A program made the position numbers and the translations under genes. From Branchiostoma floridae (lineage: Eukaryota; Chordata; Leptocardii; Amphioxiformes; Branchiostomatidae): a stretch of DNA of 64,000 nucleotides. The stretch's first letter is position 1, and each line of letters begins with the position of its first letter. The notes beneath the pieces are model-generated. The model did no database searches. It was not told where the DNA came from and saw only the letters and a list, made by a program, of their open reading frames with translations. The stretch is from positions 8,891,173 to 8,955,172 of the forward strand of contig NC_049993.1 of assembly GCF_000003815.2 (NCBI RefSeq). The letters are read 5' to 3'. Shown piece by piece: positions 14,305 to 26,394 of the stretch.

Positions 14305-14352
14305 AGAATACTAGTATTCTCTTATACCCCAGCCACTGAGTGCACTCGGTGG
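14305..14352. repeat. Two neighbouring palindromes
   Basis: AGAATACTAGTATTCT (14305-14320) is a perfect 16-bp palindrome. Twelve bases later, 14333-14352 is a 20-bp palindrome (CCACTGAG joined to TGCACTCGGTGG) with a single T/G mismatch pair. Neither is part of a recognised element. Confidence 0.8.
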
Positions 14353-16278
14353 TTAAGGCATATCTCTGTACTCTTATCATGCTGGCCATGACGTCATTTT
14401 TGTTCATTTGGCCATCAAAATAATCAGCCAATGTCAAGCCAAACTCTACCCCTGCTGAATATTTACCCAAAACACAACCAGGGGCGTTCTTGTATACATG
14501 AGAGGAGAACTGTTCTGCACATTAGTAGGGCGTGGTAATTTACAAGCAGTATGAGCCTATTTAGAGAAGAGTCTCGTTGTAGAGGATAATCCTAGTCCTA
14601 AGTCGACCCCAACTCTAACCCTGGGCCTACCCTGACCCTAAGTTCATTCCATGGAGCAAAAATCTGACGGAGAAGTGTTTTGGCTCCACGCCTATCCACA
14701 CCGTCATCAATTCGTCTATAGTTCCAGGCGTTCTAAATTTATTCAGCATGTGTATTCAGCGGCACCAGCAACATGTAAGCTCACAAATACATGGTACTAT
14801 CCCAAAAAACAATACTAAATGAAGTATGCCACGATTACTCATTTATAGATTTATGAGTTCTTCTCATCGAGTCATGTACTAAACTTTATATTATTAGCAA
14901 TGAGGTTATATTTCTAAGGTCCAGCGTTGTATAACTTCTATGTCATCAAAGTGAGGTCAATATACTCCAGAGTGCTTCACAGATGTCAAATAAGGGCAAT
15001 TTAAATTTGTGCCAAATGCAAAGTATTAGGCGGAATTCCGTGCTAGAAAACGATCGCAGAGAACATCACTATGTTGCTTCCACCACAACTACGTTATCGA
15101 AATATCTCAACTTCGTGAAACATAGCCTAGCATTTTCAACGATAAATTTTGCAAATCTCAGCATTCATTTCTGTCACAACTGCTAATCTCCAGAGGGAAA
15201 CAGTTGCCAAAAGTTTGTGATCAGTACTTATCTCGTTCTAGTCTATCGCGCCCCACGTGATTTCAAAAGCTTCTCATAACGCACTTGTTTCAATTGACCC
15301 GTTGGACGAACTCATTTTGTCGGCGTGACCCCAGAACCCCCGGTAAACTTTGTTACCATGCCGCCGCGTTTTAGCGCCGTGTAATTCCTTATTGGGTGGG
15401 ATGAAGAAGACTGATGGTTGTGATATAATGGGGTCGTTTTCTGAAGGGAGTTTCCATCCATAAAAAGGGCAAGTTTTCCCTGTGGGGACTGGCAGCCCGT
15501 TATCTGCACGGAGCGGACCGTTTGTCTCTTCTGACGCATCAATTCGTTAGAGGTTAGACGAAAGGTGACTTTTGTCAGCCTAATGTAAACATGAAGAAAT
15601 GTAAAGGTGCTCCAGAAAAGCAGGCGAAGAAAATGCAATGAGAAAAATGCCTCTGCAATTTTCTAGACAAAGTTCTAAGATGGCATTGAGAGTACATTGA
15701 TTCATATTCATGTAGTGTAAACAATGTAAGGAAAAATGAATAGAATGGTCTTATGACTGCATGTACAAATTCCCCAATAACATGGCACAATCTATCGTTG
15801 TAAGAAAAGCTGTTATGTTAAGATGGTATGAACAATGCAAAACAACCGTGAATGATGTGTAGCGAAATTGCACTATTTGCAGTTGACTACAGCTATCTGT
15901 AGGATATATGCGAACATCTCATATTTATTGCTTCAATGCATCATAAAAAGCGATCGGCTTGCCTGAATTACTTCTCGGCTTTCAATGCTATATCCCACTG
16001 GGTCTATTACATGTTTTAGTGGTGTTCGCGTTCAGAAATACAAATGTTCTCATTCCACACATCCCAGCCTAATGTTCACAGGAAATTTATAGTGCTTTTT
16101 GGGATTCCTATAAATATGTGGATAGCGTCCAAATAGAATGCAGGCAACTGTTATTGTCAATTATTCAAACTGCAATGTTAGCGGTGAAAGAATGAATTGT
16201 ATCATTGTTTTGCTCATGCTCCTAGGCTTACTAAGTGGATTTCCTCGCAAAGCTTCTCAAAAATACCAATCTCCAGAG

Positions 16279-16352
16279 TAGGTCTTCTTGAATAAGGTAA
16301 CCAGGCACATAATGTGGGTCCTTCTTGAATGAGGTAGCCAGCCCCATAAAAT
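16279..16352. repeat. Two-copy tandem duplication, period about 37 bp
   Basis: Two adjacent diverged units share GGTC-TTCTTGAAT-AGGTA-CCAG-type sequence (first near 16279, second near 16316). The copies differ at several positions. No coding role is apparent. Confidence 0.7.
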
Positions 16353-18024
16353 TCGAGATTTCACGAGAAACCACCAATGAAACCACCTCCCTTAGACACC
16401 AAGCAAGCACGCTCCAATTTATAGCTCTGTATATCATTTGCACTTACGTGATTATGACGTATACATTGTCCGCCATGTTGAATGGTTAAACCTGGAACTA
16501 GATCGAATTGTTGTGGTGGCGGTTAGGGTATTTTGCCCATATTCAGCCAAAAATTCTCGAATCAAGTTCCCTGACAAGATACCAATCTTGTGCACTTGTG
16601 AAAGGCACTCTGTACGATATTCCTCACTCTAAGAATGGGTGTAAGAATGTGTACCTAATGTTGCTTTATCTTAGGTAATGGCGATGGAAGGTGACTTCTA
16701 ATACCGTGCCCATCAACCCCCTGGCTTTAAGGCTTTAAAAAGTCGATGGAACTACCCTTACCTTATTAAGCTTATTGAAGTTTGTTTGTGATATCTTGAC
16801 TGTCCAGAAGCAAATAAAGAATGAAGTGGTATGTATATACATATGCATAATCACAGCCACATAAATATTGAATAAATTATACGCTTAACTTTTCCAGGTT
16901 CAAAACAAAACTAGTGTGTGAAAACAACCTAAAAATTGACATCTGCCAAAATTGAAAACAAAGTAGACGTGAGATGCGTATGAAATATTCCTGTCAGACG
17001 ACACTATCTAGTTGACACTGTTATCTGTCTACTGACGTAGGTTTGGGGTTCCTGTTTCCGCGGTAGCGTCCCTCCGCGCCGGATTGTGAGTTTTTTATTA
17101 GGTCGGGGGAAAATCAATATAAAAACATACCCAGCATTTTACACACTGTTAGATTAGATTAGGATTTAAAAATATAGTCAAGCCCGAACCCTAGCCACAC
17201 TTAGGTGCCGTTTTCTTAAACCTGAACTAAAGCCTGTCTGTCTTGATATTGCAGGTTCAATATTTACTTACTTCTAATTTTGGTTCATGCTTTTAGGTTA
17301 GTATATATATGAAATGATTGAAATATTGCAATCATTGTCTAATGTTAGTCGAAGTTTTTCTGTCTTTTATATTACATAAACCTTGTTATTATTTTCTGTC
17401 ATTGTTTACATGTTACTTTTAATCTATCACTTACAGATATCTTTTTGAATGAAATTCTGTTTTAAGTAATTGCCAACACAAAGACAAAGATTAAGACAAC
17501 ACAGCTCCAGAAATTAGTGGAACATACATTGACGTGTTGTAGATGGTGAACGCGTGAGCCTAGAAGTGAATGAAATGTGCGAAATAACCCATGGTGCCCC
17601 CCGTCTCTAATTAGGGATGGTTGAAAAACTCTTATCTGTATTCATTCTTTCACTACCCTCACAAAGTACGATTCTCTTTCCAAGATCTTGATTTTATTTA
17701 GTCCTTTAAGCTTGACAAATTCGCTGCTGTGCGGTCTTTAATTTTCTTTCGTGTTGGCAATTCAAATTTAAGTCCCTCTTCATAATGAAATTTAGCAACT
17801 AATATGAACGCTCAGTATATGTACATTTGTCATTTGCGAGCTCCTGATATATATTTGGCATTGTGATTGTGTGGGGATTTTTCGGCCCGAGGGAAGTAGT
17901 GGCACAATGCCAAGGACTGCTAGGTAAACTGTGGAAAATGGCCAAAACACAAGAAAATCATTCAATATCGATCCTTGTGTAAATGATGTCGACTAATGTC
18001 TATATTTCTACGCTATATTTTCAG

Positions 18025-18384
18025 GAAAACGTGCAGGGAGGGATTAGACGCAGCAGTCCGACGTGGTGCGATTTGTGCCCCCCTAGCGAGTCGGGGGAGT
18101 GTTGCCAGCCGAGCACCACCACCGAGCGGCCGTGCTACGATTCAGGGTTGTCCCCGTCGACGGACCGGGGCTGTTACGGACAGGCCAGCGCGGTGGAATG
18201 TCACCAGCACGTCCACGAGGAATACCACCAACATCACCACCACCACCACCACCATGACGACATTTCCGGCTCCGAGAGCACCTCCGACTACTGGGGAAGT
18301 CCGGAGAACGGAACGGAATATGTAAATGAGGGTGCGGCCGCGTCGTCCTCCGAAAGGAGACTGTCCCGTTGCGAAAGCTTTTGA
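18025..18384 (+). CDS. Probable terminal coding exon, Cys/His-rich C-terminal tail of an unidentified protein
   Basis: A good acceptor (CTATATTTTCAG) opens a 360-base frame that ends at TGA, in a sharply GC-richer island. If phase 0 is right, it encodes 119 residues. The first half has spaced cysteines (WCDLCPPSESGECC, CYDSG, GCYG). A His-rich stretch follows (ECHQHVHEEYHQ, then eight His and DD), then a Ser/Glu-rich acidic part (ISGSESTSDYW) and the end ERRLSRCESF. There is no membrane segment and no catalytic motif, so it looks like a cytoplasmic or low-complexity tail. The Cys and His could bind metal, and the C-terminus could act as a short PDZ-type ligand; both are guesses. The opposite strand is also open here and reads like an antisense shadow. 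The exon upstream of it is not established; 1254-1351 has the right phase but lies 16.7 kb away. I do not recognise the family. Confidence 0.55.
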   Translation, partial: ENVQGGIRRSSPTWCDLCPPSESGECCQPSTTTERPCYDSGLSPSTDRGCYGQASAVECHQHVHEEYHQHHHHHHHHDDISGSESTSDYWGSPENGTEYVNEGAAASSSERRLSRCESF

Positions 18385-20310
18385 CCTCACCCAGGGTAAT
18401 AATGACCGGAAGCGGACCACACTCTGTTGCTATCTTGGACAATATCTGGATCCTTCTTCCCCCTGTCGGGACGATGTTTCAATATTTGCGGCATGCATGG
18501 GTGATTTTCGTGTCAAAAATGACTGATGCAAACCCAGTACAGATCGATTCTGGCAAAGTCAGCTGATGTCTATCAAGATATCGTCTCTCCATCGGCTGAC
18601 TGGCAAAGATAAACCATTTCCTACTGTAATATAGCAACTCAATGATGCTGCATTACTGCACTGTGATTCAAGACTTAAAAGGTCATGTCCAGAAGAAAAG
18701 AATCTTTTCACATCTTCACACCATCAAAACTGATTCGGACGTAAACAAAAAACAAATGACCTCCAAAAGCATCGAAACAAATAGAATACGCCAGATGGAA
18801 GAAAAGCCAGAGGAATCGATCGATTTGGAGTCGGGGAAAGCTTGTAAATTCCTAAATACTTTCCATAATCCTGGATAGAAGCAATGCCAGCGAAGGATGA
18901 GGCAAAGAAAATGAGCTTGGTAAGCCGATAGTTCCCTGAATGGATAATTCCCATCATGCCCCTGGAGGCCTGATCATGCGCAGAAGGGTGAGCTTCCTCT
19001 GGAGGACGCGTGGACATCCGTGGTGCTCTGTCGCTCGTGCGAGGAGATCGAGATACTAACTCGGAAAATCATCCGGACGGGAAACTATTCTACCCACATC
19101 GGACAACTGTACATGTAGAAATTGAATATATATATAAATATACATACATGTATAGAACGGACCTACATGTGACTTGGAAGAATTATTATTACGTCATTTG
19201 TGCAATTCAAACTTTGTCTCCTTCATTCGGTGTGCTTTTTCCAGGATCTACATTCCTTGCCTTTTTTTTAATAATTGCGCCGTGTTTTTTTTTTTTACTC
19301 TGCAGCTTAATTGTATGCCGAAGTGCGGAAAATGATAAATAAGCGTTATCTGTACAGGGATTGGTCGGAATGTCCACGATATCGCCCTTCCTGTGACCGT
19401 TTTATAGTGCCATACATACATGAACTGTTCATTGAGTCATCGATCCTGACGAGAAGCTGCCCCACCCCAGGACGAACAGGGGACACTACCAGGCTGATGG
19501 CTGATTTCCTACTGGCTGGCCCAGTCTTCATTACTTCCACATCCGATCGAATTTCCATCAACAGTTTTCCATAAAAAGACTCAGAGTGTTGTAAGCCAAA
19601 TCAGACCGACTGCAGATGATTTGGCACCGAATTCGACGTATATATCACCTACGAAACAATGTTCTGCTCACTGTTCGTAGACAAGATAAGGGTCATTTGT
19701 ATGCGTTATGCCCTGCTGGAAACTTGACCTTTCACCCTCGCGTGAAATTAATCTGACCGGTTTCTATGGAAACCGACGGGCGATATCAGTGTATAAATAT
19801 ATATGCAACGCATCTTGTACCGTGCGGGTTTCAGGAAAGGTCGAAACACGGACAGGGCAGTTGATAATGCCTTTCCTCGTAATGTGCTCTAGCAATGGTC
19901 TGTGAACCGATATAGGTATTGCTTGATGAAGACATAGTGATCGCAGTAATTCCGGTCTGTTTTACCTAGCTAGTACTACTGTGACTGTAGTTGTGAACAA
20001 ACCAACAACACTACATGGTGCAATATTGGTTTTGTACGGATTCACGTAAATATTTTCATGACAGGTTGCCGTAATTGGGACCTGCCAAATTTAATGCCGC
20101 GAGATGGGCTGACTGTCGTTATACGCTACGCAGTGTCATAAACTACTCTTGTAATGATGGGGGAATCCAACTAAGCGGGTACCAAATCTACAGCTACTCT
20201 ATCTCTGACATACGCCAGTGATACTTTGTAGCAAGTAAAAGACCCAGTTAATTGGTTTTGTGGAAATAAAAAAATCATGGCGCAATTGCAGAATCTGCCT
20301 TTTCTTACGA

Positions 20311-20410
20311 CATCACCTGCAATAACGTAGTAGAGATGTATTGAAAATTGTTGCGAGTTACACCACCTACAATAACGTAAAAGAGGGGTGTAGAAAATAG
20401 TTGCGAGTTT
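20311..20410. repeat. Two-copy tandem duplication, period 50 bp
   Basis: Units 20311-20360 and 20361-20410 align without gaps at about 40 of 50 positions and share CAATAACGTA and TTGCGAGTT. An open frame of 141 codons on the - strand (20171-20596) reads through both units. It has no recognisable domain, and I do not treat it as a gene. Confidence 0.85.
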
Positions 20411-23400
20411 TGCTTTATCGGTATATCTGTGAAGCTTTTCATCGGGCATTTGTTTCGTCGTAAAATATTGCTCCCATTTTAATAACCATTCATGAGGTCG
20501 TTCCGAAACTAATGGTTGCAGCTTGTAATTTTCTGAAGAAGAGAAATTTATGATCCTGATGTAGATGATGGTGCCGTCAGTGGGACGGAATTCCATTACA
20601 AACCATAATTACGCCTACATGAAAACTTTATGTTCCTGCTGGCAAGTTCGTATGAATTATGCGGTCATAACTGGCGATCATTAGGGAGGAGTTGGCACCG
20701 AAATACAATTTTCTGGCTGGGAGGAAAAACCTTTTGCGACTTAAACCCTCTCCTTTGCATACTGATCATCGCGTAAATTCTGCACAATCGCGCGATAATC
20801 TAGAAATGAAGGAGCCATTAGAAATATACGGTTCAGGTGGTTCTCTAACGGCCCTGTAAATTATGTCGACACAAATCAAGGAACAGATCCTGCCGTATCC
20901 AGGAGGCGGGGTGCCAGAGATGAACGGGAGATGCCAGTTAATAATTAAAGCACGCCGTTTAGCCTGTTGAACATAGGCTTTAGCCGCGCGACGAATCGTG
21001 ATAAGAAATGTAATTTCGTAGAAGTCAAGTTGAGGTGCAGGGTCTGTAGTTATATTCTGGAGGAGGGAAGCAATGCATTGAATAGGAACTAAAAAGTTGC
21101 GTTCCCTGGAAGCTTCCGTATTAAAGTACTTAGTAATCCAAACCCATGGTTACCATATATAGTTTTTAATGAATAAATCAGGAAGATTTAAGTGTTGGAA
21201 AAATCTTTAAACGTGGAACATGAATTTGATTTTTCATAATCAACGTTTCCCACTTTGATGCTAAGTAGTATACTTCAAATCTATATCGGTATCCCGTCAT
21301 AAAAAGGAAATTAGATAAAGAGTTATGGAAAGTTTTTCAATCATACATTCTATTTTACTGACTAGTTACTAAACCATTAACAGAAAATCAATAAAAAGAA
21401 AATTAATGATATAGATAACTATTCTCCATCAGAAAATGATGCTAAAGATATGTATCTTTTTAAACTCACCCCAATTGGTACGTCATGGGACGTTATGGAC
21501 GGTGCTTGTCCTTGTGTACCCTCACGCGAAGGGCTAACGCTCAAGGGCACATTCCATGTCCCCGCAGACGACGTAACGAGCATGAGCCGCCATCTTGGAT
21601 TTTATCAGTACTCTGGGCATAACAGAATCACTCGTCCATTTTCCTGCCGGGATCAGATTGATCTCTCGTGTAATGGTCTGGTGTGGCAGGTTTTACAGGT
21701 TGCCACTCAGAGTGACATCACAGGTAGGTGTTCACGTCCATTTTTTTTGTAAAAAAAAAGGTGAAAATATCATAAGTAAATAGGCGGCAATCACTAAAAA
21801 GCTTTGGTACAAATTAATTCAATATTTCATCTTCTAAATGACGTCTAAACGTTAGCATTTCCTAATTCTCGTCCTCGCCATTGCAACATCTGCCGATTAA
21901 GTGTAATTTCATGGCATTTGATTTCCATTAATGTACGAAGATTGCGGTTGATCGCTCCGGTATCTCAGTTACATTCAGTAAGCCACGGAGACGGCGGTAT
22001 AAGGTAGACCGTACGTACACCACCCCGGCTGTAAATGGTTTATAAAGCTCGCTTAATCTCTTGGCGATGCATAATGGAACAACCCTCACGCAATCATAGT
22101 CGGAGTTTCAGCACCTTGGACAGTATGAATGGCCACAATCACGCAAAAATAGCGCACAGCTTCTCCCAGGAGACCTACAGACATTCTCGTTTATCATGAG
22201 ATACGTTTCTTGTTTGTCGGATTTAAAAATCACATCAATTTGTATATACAGTGACAAATAAAAGCTTGTTAGTCGCTTAAGATGAACGTAGACGCCGGTA
22301 ATTATGCCGTAAAGATGGCCGATCTCATCCCAAGAGACGGAGGTATGCACAAAAATGATCAAGTGATTTAGAATCACCTTGGAGGAAAGAGACAGCAAAA
22401 TACGTATTTACAATAAATCTCTAAATAAAACCGGAACTGCAAGAGACAGCGTACCACTTGATACGTAAGGTTAAAGAAGAATTCAAGGATTTCTGGTAAT
22501 TTGGGGTTTTATTTTCATCACGTCTATGCCAAAGGATGCATGCTTTGAGTTCTAAAAAGATTTTCCTTCAGAAATTGTTTGCTATTAACAAAATACTGAT
22601 TTGGGCGCATCGCACAGAATCATGAAGCGTACTGGCCGTTGTTTGAACCCCTGTGTAGGTCTAAAGGAAGCTTGATAGTTAGTTCATACAAAAACTGACG
22701 TTTTGAGCCAGGATTACAAGCAGCTTTTCCAGACGCAACTTTATGTTTACCCTGCAAATACTCCTCCGTACATCCTTGAGAACCAATCTCCCCCCTGGGG
22801 TTAGCAATGGACTGTTCCATTAGAAACACCTAACGTCAGCAGCGGTGATAAATACCAGCGTGGGTGCAGTGAGCGGGCATGTGACAAACATGACGGCCAC
22901 GGAGATGTACACTTGCCGGATCTAGCGCTCCCAGGGTGTTTATTCACCTCGCGACTCCTGCACATTTGCCGGGAGAAAGAAGCTTCTGTGGGGGGAATTC
23001 CGGTGCTGGTGCAGTCTTCTCACGTCTGCGTATACAACCAGGATACATGCCGCGTACCAACTCTTGTAAGAGATGCCATGCGGGGTGACGCATGTTATAA
23101 ATCCACCCGCCACAATAGACATTAGTTTACCCGCTTGGAAACTCCTGGGATGAAGCAGGCTGCTAAATGGAACCTTTATTCCCCTGGAGTTCACGAATCT
23201 GTCAGTACCGGGGCATGCTGAGAGTAGGAGGGCTTGTACAGATCCATCCTATAGGTCAGCGTTCTACGGAGGATAGGGGGCCGACCTTTTGACCCGAACC
23301 ACTCGCAGAAAACGCCGGGCAATCCGAGAGAGAACGGCTTCCGGAGGTAGGCTAACAACCTAGCTTAGTACTTCAGACGATAGATCAAAGTCTAAGGAAA

Positions 23401-23839
23401 GAGGAAACCTCTCTAAAGGTTGTGATCTCCGATGGCTGAGTAATATTAGCAGCCTTTTTGCGCCGCACGGAAGAAGCGTTTCGTCGCTAAAAATCAAAGC
23501 CATTTGCGTGAGCAGCGCTGTTCCACTCTTCCCATGGGGCTGTTGGGAAAAGTGCGTCGTGTCAACTTCAATTTGATCAAGGGCTGCACGCAGAGTACTT
23601 GTTAAGGTGTGTTATCAGTTAGCGCCGGCCAGTACCACAAAGTGACAAAAGGAGGGGAAAATTTGACAGTCTCGCACATCGAAAGAACACTCCCTCCTTT
23701 GTTCTCACTGTTGCTAGACAGTTTACCCTTAAGTGTTTCTTTCATTTACCGTTCAAGAATTCTTTTGCTTGCATCCAGTGACGTGTACATAATACTAAAA
23801 TAGGTATTTAGATTAAGTTAATTTACATTGTCTATGCCG

Positions 23840-23880
23840 CTGCCATATGACTTTAATTACTAGTTCATGCCATATGGCAG
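23840..23880. repeat. 10-bp perfect inverted repeat
   Basis: CTGCCATATG (23840-23849) and its exact reverse complement CATATGGCAG (23871-23880) flank a 21-base AT-rich spacer. It could form a hairpin, and each arm contains the E-box-like CATATG. No transposon context is seen. Confidence 0.75.
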
Positions 23881-24036
23881 TGAGTCTCTTTGGCTTTGCA
23901 AAAACCTGTACATTTACATATCATAACATAACGAAGCGATACCTTAATTAAACGTGGGTGGCAAACCTTCAGAACCAACAGCTGTGACTCTTGATCAAGT
24001 CAGAAGGGGCGCAGACAGGATTTAGGGACGAACAGA

Positions 24037-24242
24037 TACTGTAAATGCGTTTAAGTTCGCTGGGATTTAATTTCAAGGTGGCGTGAATTTTTTGCGGTGG
24101 TTTTAAGTTCGTGGTAGCACCATGCATTGTAGTCTCTTATTGCGATGGAAAAATGTTTGCGGTGGTTTGAAGTTCGCGGTGAAGCGGCCAGCGCGAAAAC
24201 CGCGAACATTGAACCACTGCGAAAGTTTCTGTATTTACAGTA
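24037..24242. mobile_element. MITE with CTGTAAAT terminal inverted repeats and TA target sites
   Basis: The element begins CTGTAAATGCG and ends with the inverted TATTTACAG, with TA on both sides, as in Tc1/mariner-type insertions. The ends show imperfect inverted similarity over about 22 bases. The motif GCGGTGGTTT-AAGTTCG occurs twice inside (near 24093 and 24160), with inverted partners such as AACCGCGAAC on the right. At about 200 bp and with no coding capacity, it is a non-autonomous element. The internal motif is one I remember as very abundant in marine deuterostome genomes; that is recollection only. Confidence 0.8.
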
Positions 24243-24320
24243 TATTACAGTGAGTTTAAGTAAAGGGATTTCAAAAGGGGGTGGGTGGGATTGCGAACAT
24301 TTACATTTTAATTCAATCCT

Positions 24321-24420
24321 NNNNNNNNNNNNNNNNNNNNNNNNNNNNNNNNNNNNNNNNNNNNNNNNNNNNNNNNNNNNNNNNNNNNNNNNNNNNNNNN
24401 NNNNNNNNNNNNNNNNNNNN
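24321..24420. other. Assembly gap
   Basis: One hundred N characters in a row, a typical fixed-size scaffold gap of unknown true length. Any reading frame crossing it is meaningless. Confidence 0.99.
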
Positions 24421-24812
24421 CCTGTCCCGAACGACCTTATCAGATATGGTGTAAGAGGGACATACTATGGCGTAGTATCTTAGTCCGGAAGGTCAATAGC
24501 CCTGACCTGTAATAGCACGATGGCCCGGGGTCTAATAGACACCAAGAAGGATTTGACTTTGCCGGTAGTGAAGGTCACTTGGCAGGAAAAAGGCGACTTG
24601 ACATTGAAGAGGAGGAAGGTCACCACTAGAGGGAACGACCGCCGACACTACATCGAAACGTAATGAATCTACCCAAAATTTAATATGGTGGATCGATAAT
24701 GCAGGCTTGCGGTGCAATTCAAAATGTTCCAACTTATGTTAGATGGAGATAGACTGAAAGCCATGCGTGGTAAAATGGCTCTTATGGCAACAACCCGTAG
24801 AACGATTTACAG

Positions 24813-26394
24813 TAGGGCTGGGTACCGGTGTGACAGCGATCTCGCCCCCCCGTGATCTCGCCCCCCCGGGGGCGAAATCACTAGCGATCTCGCCCCCCCG
24901 GGGCGAAATCACTAGCGATCTCGCCCTCCCCGGCTAGTGATCTCGCCCCCCTACCTCGCCCCCCTTTAGCGATTTCGCCCCCCTCCAAAAAAACGGGTTT
25001 ACATGACATTTTAGAAGTTGATTGGTATAAATCACAAAATGTAGTTTCAGAATGATATAAGTACACGAGTTTGATACATAACTCCATTCATAGTATCAAT
25101 ATTAACGTAATTACATGGTAATAAGATAGTTGAACTTGTTTCAGACAAGGAGGGTTGGGTCCCTTGTATTCCCATTATTTCATATACCTGAGTCTTGACA
25201 TAAGATGTATTTCATTGTATTCACCTGTCCGCAAGCAACCTATATATCTCCCATATGAAGTCTCTACCATGAAGTGACCACAAAAGAACTATGTAATGTC
25301 TTTATTAATTATGCAAATATTAGGTATTAATTAGAATAACGCACATTTTGGTATATGCACCTGGCCAAGGGATATCTTCACCTCCAACATGACTGTTTTT
25401 TCTAGTATTTAGGAACTGATGCATTTACCCGTGTTTCTTAAGACAGGTACTTTACCAGTGTTTGTGTAGCATTTAGCAACAGCTATATCAACTTGCGCGT
25501 AGATAGTGTTTATAATGAGAAACTATTATTCACGTGTGTTTTTGTTAGTGCTTTGGAAATGTTTCCAGCACAAGAAAGAAAACACTGTGACAAATTGAAA
25601 ACATATAGCTGACGTATTCCGCACCATAGACGGTGTTGATTTATACGTTCGCAGTAGCAGTGTTTTTATGCCACCTCAGCTGCAAAAATTGTCTTTTCAT
25701 TAATTTCAATGGCATGTTAGCACCGAACAATATAGTATGGGCTTACGAGGTAGGACATCGTGGGGTTCGGTAATTAGGTGCCATATAGGAACCAGATAAC
25801 ACACCATATACGTTACTCCCCAGATGCAGTATAACACCACGTAGCGCACTCCTAATATGCAGTACCCAGCCGCCCTCGGGGGGGGCGGCGCCAACGCTAC
25901 AGCGGGCCGAACCCGCCAGCGATCTCGCCCCCCGGGGGGGCGAGATCGCCGGGGGGGCGAGATCGCTGTCACACCGGTACAGAAAATTCAGGTCCAGGTC
26001 CGGTTCAGGTCCAAAGGATCAGGTCCAGGTCCGGACCTGAACCTGGACCTGTTTCAGTATGACTCATACCAATGGTCCATTTCACTAGAAAGAAATCTGT
26101 TTGGTGGTGTATTAGACGTACACTGGTGTTTTAAAATCCTACAATGCTAGCTGCACCTGTACGATTGGCTGTAAAACTTGGTAGAAATTATTATAAACTC
26201 TACTCTACTTCACTCTTGTTATTTTTTTCCACCTGCAAGCGCCAAAACGTTTGAATGCCTTATAAAATAATCTGTTAAATTTCCAATCGGTCCAACATTC
26301 GGTCCACCCAATTTTTTCAGGTCCGGTTTTTCTGGACCGGTCCAATAAGAAAAACCGGTTTTGTACCGGTACGCTGTACCGATACCCAGCCCTA
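24813..26394. mobile_element. hAT-like non-autonomous element with exact 8-bp target duplication
   Basis: ATTTACAG occurs immediately before (24805-24812) and immediately after (26395-26402) this 1582-bp segment. The segment begins TAGGGCTGGGTACCGGT and ends with the inverted ACCGATACCCAGCCCTA. An exact 8-bp duplication with short inverted ends starting TAGGG is the hallmark of the hAT superfamily. There is no transposase-sized reading frame, so it must have been moved by an enzyme supplied elsewhere. Inside are palindromic GATCTCGCCCC-type arrays, an AT-rich core of about 0.9 kb, and on the right a run of AGGTCCAGGTCCGG-type words and ACCGGTCC words that also read as inverted copies. The duplicated ATTTACAG with a following TA resembles the end of the neighbouring MITE family, so the element may have landed in a MITE end. 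Confidence 0.85.
24822..25980. repeat. Inner palindromic module bounded by a perfect 31-bp inverted repeat
   Basis: Positions 24822-24852 (starting GTACCGGTGTGACAGCGATC) and 25950-25980 are exact reverse complements over 31 bases. Inside each arm, GATCTCGCCCCCC units and their inverse GGGGCGAGATC repeat several times (24835-24985 on the left, 25919-25968 on the right). The hAT-like element therefore has a second set of inverted ends nested inside its outer ends on the right side. Confidence 0.85.

Larger units (their letters stand above)
1352..18024. other. Long non-coding stretch, intron or intergenic
   Basis: About 16.7 kb with no exon I can support on either strand. Reading frames are short and show no domain signatures. 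I looked for a Trp-rich membrane exon or a Pro-Pro-x-Tyr exon that would link the flanking exon candidates and found none. The stretch holds a 53-bp tandem duplication (1781), a C-run with GT-rich sequence (3565-3660), a hairpin-headed repeat (4020), a dispersed repeat copy (8671), a perfect long palindrome (12683), a palindrome pair (14305) and a tandem duplication (16279). A GC-richer patch at about 11080-11480 has no convincing coding signal and may be regulatory. Confidence 0.5.
18385..24036. other. Non-coding stretch after the terminal exon
   Basis: No exon supported. The first part would hold the 3' UTR of the exon ending at 18384, but I did not find a convincing AATAAA signal close by. 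A 50-bp tandem duplication is at 20311 and a 10-bp inverted repeat at 23840. GC-richer, ORF-poor patches at about 20640-21060 and 22600-23560 lack domains or clear splice-bounded frames and could be regulatory DNA. Confidence 0.5.

Noticed and set aside
14590-14640. Interstitial telomere-like sequence (CTAACCCTG, CCTGACCCTAAG)
   Set aside because: It is too short and degenerate. No run of exact hexamers is present.
18083-18442. 119-codon - frame opposite the His-rich exon
   Set aside because: It is a shadow of a GC-rich coding exon. The + frame has a good acceptor and stop, and the - frame shows no splice logic or domain.
20171-20596. 141-codon - frame
   Set aside because: It reads through a 50-bp tandem duplication and shows no recognisable family.
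24145-24483. + frame crossing the N gap
   Set aside because: It exists only because N is translated as unknown residues, and its start lies in a MITE.
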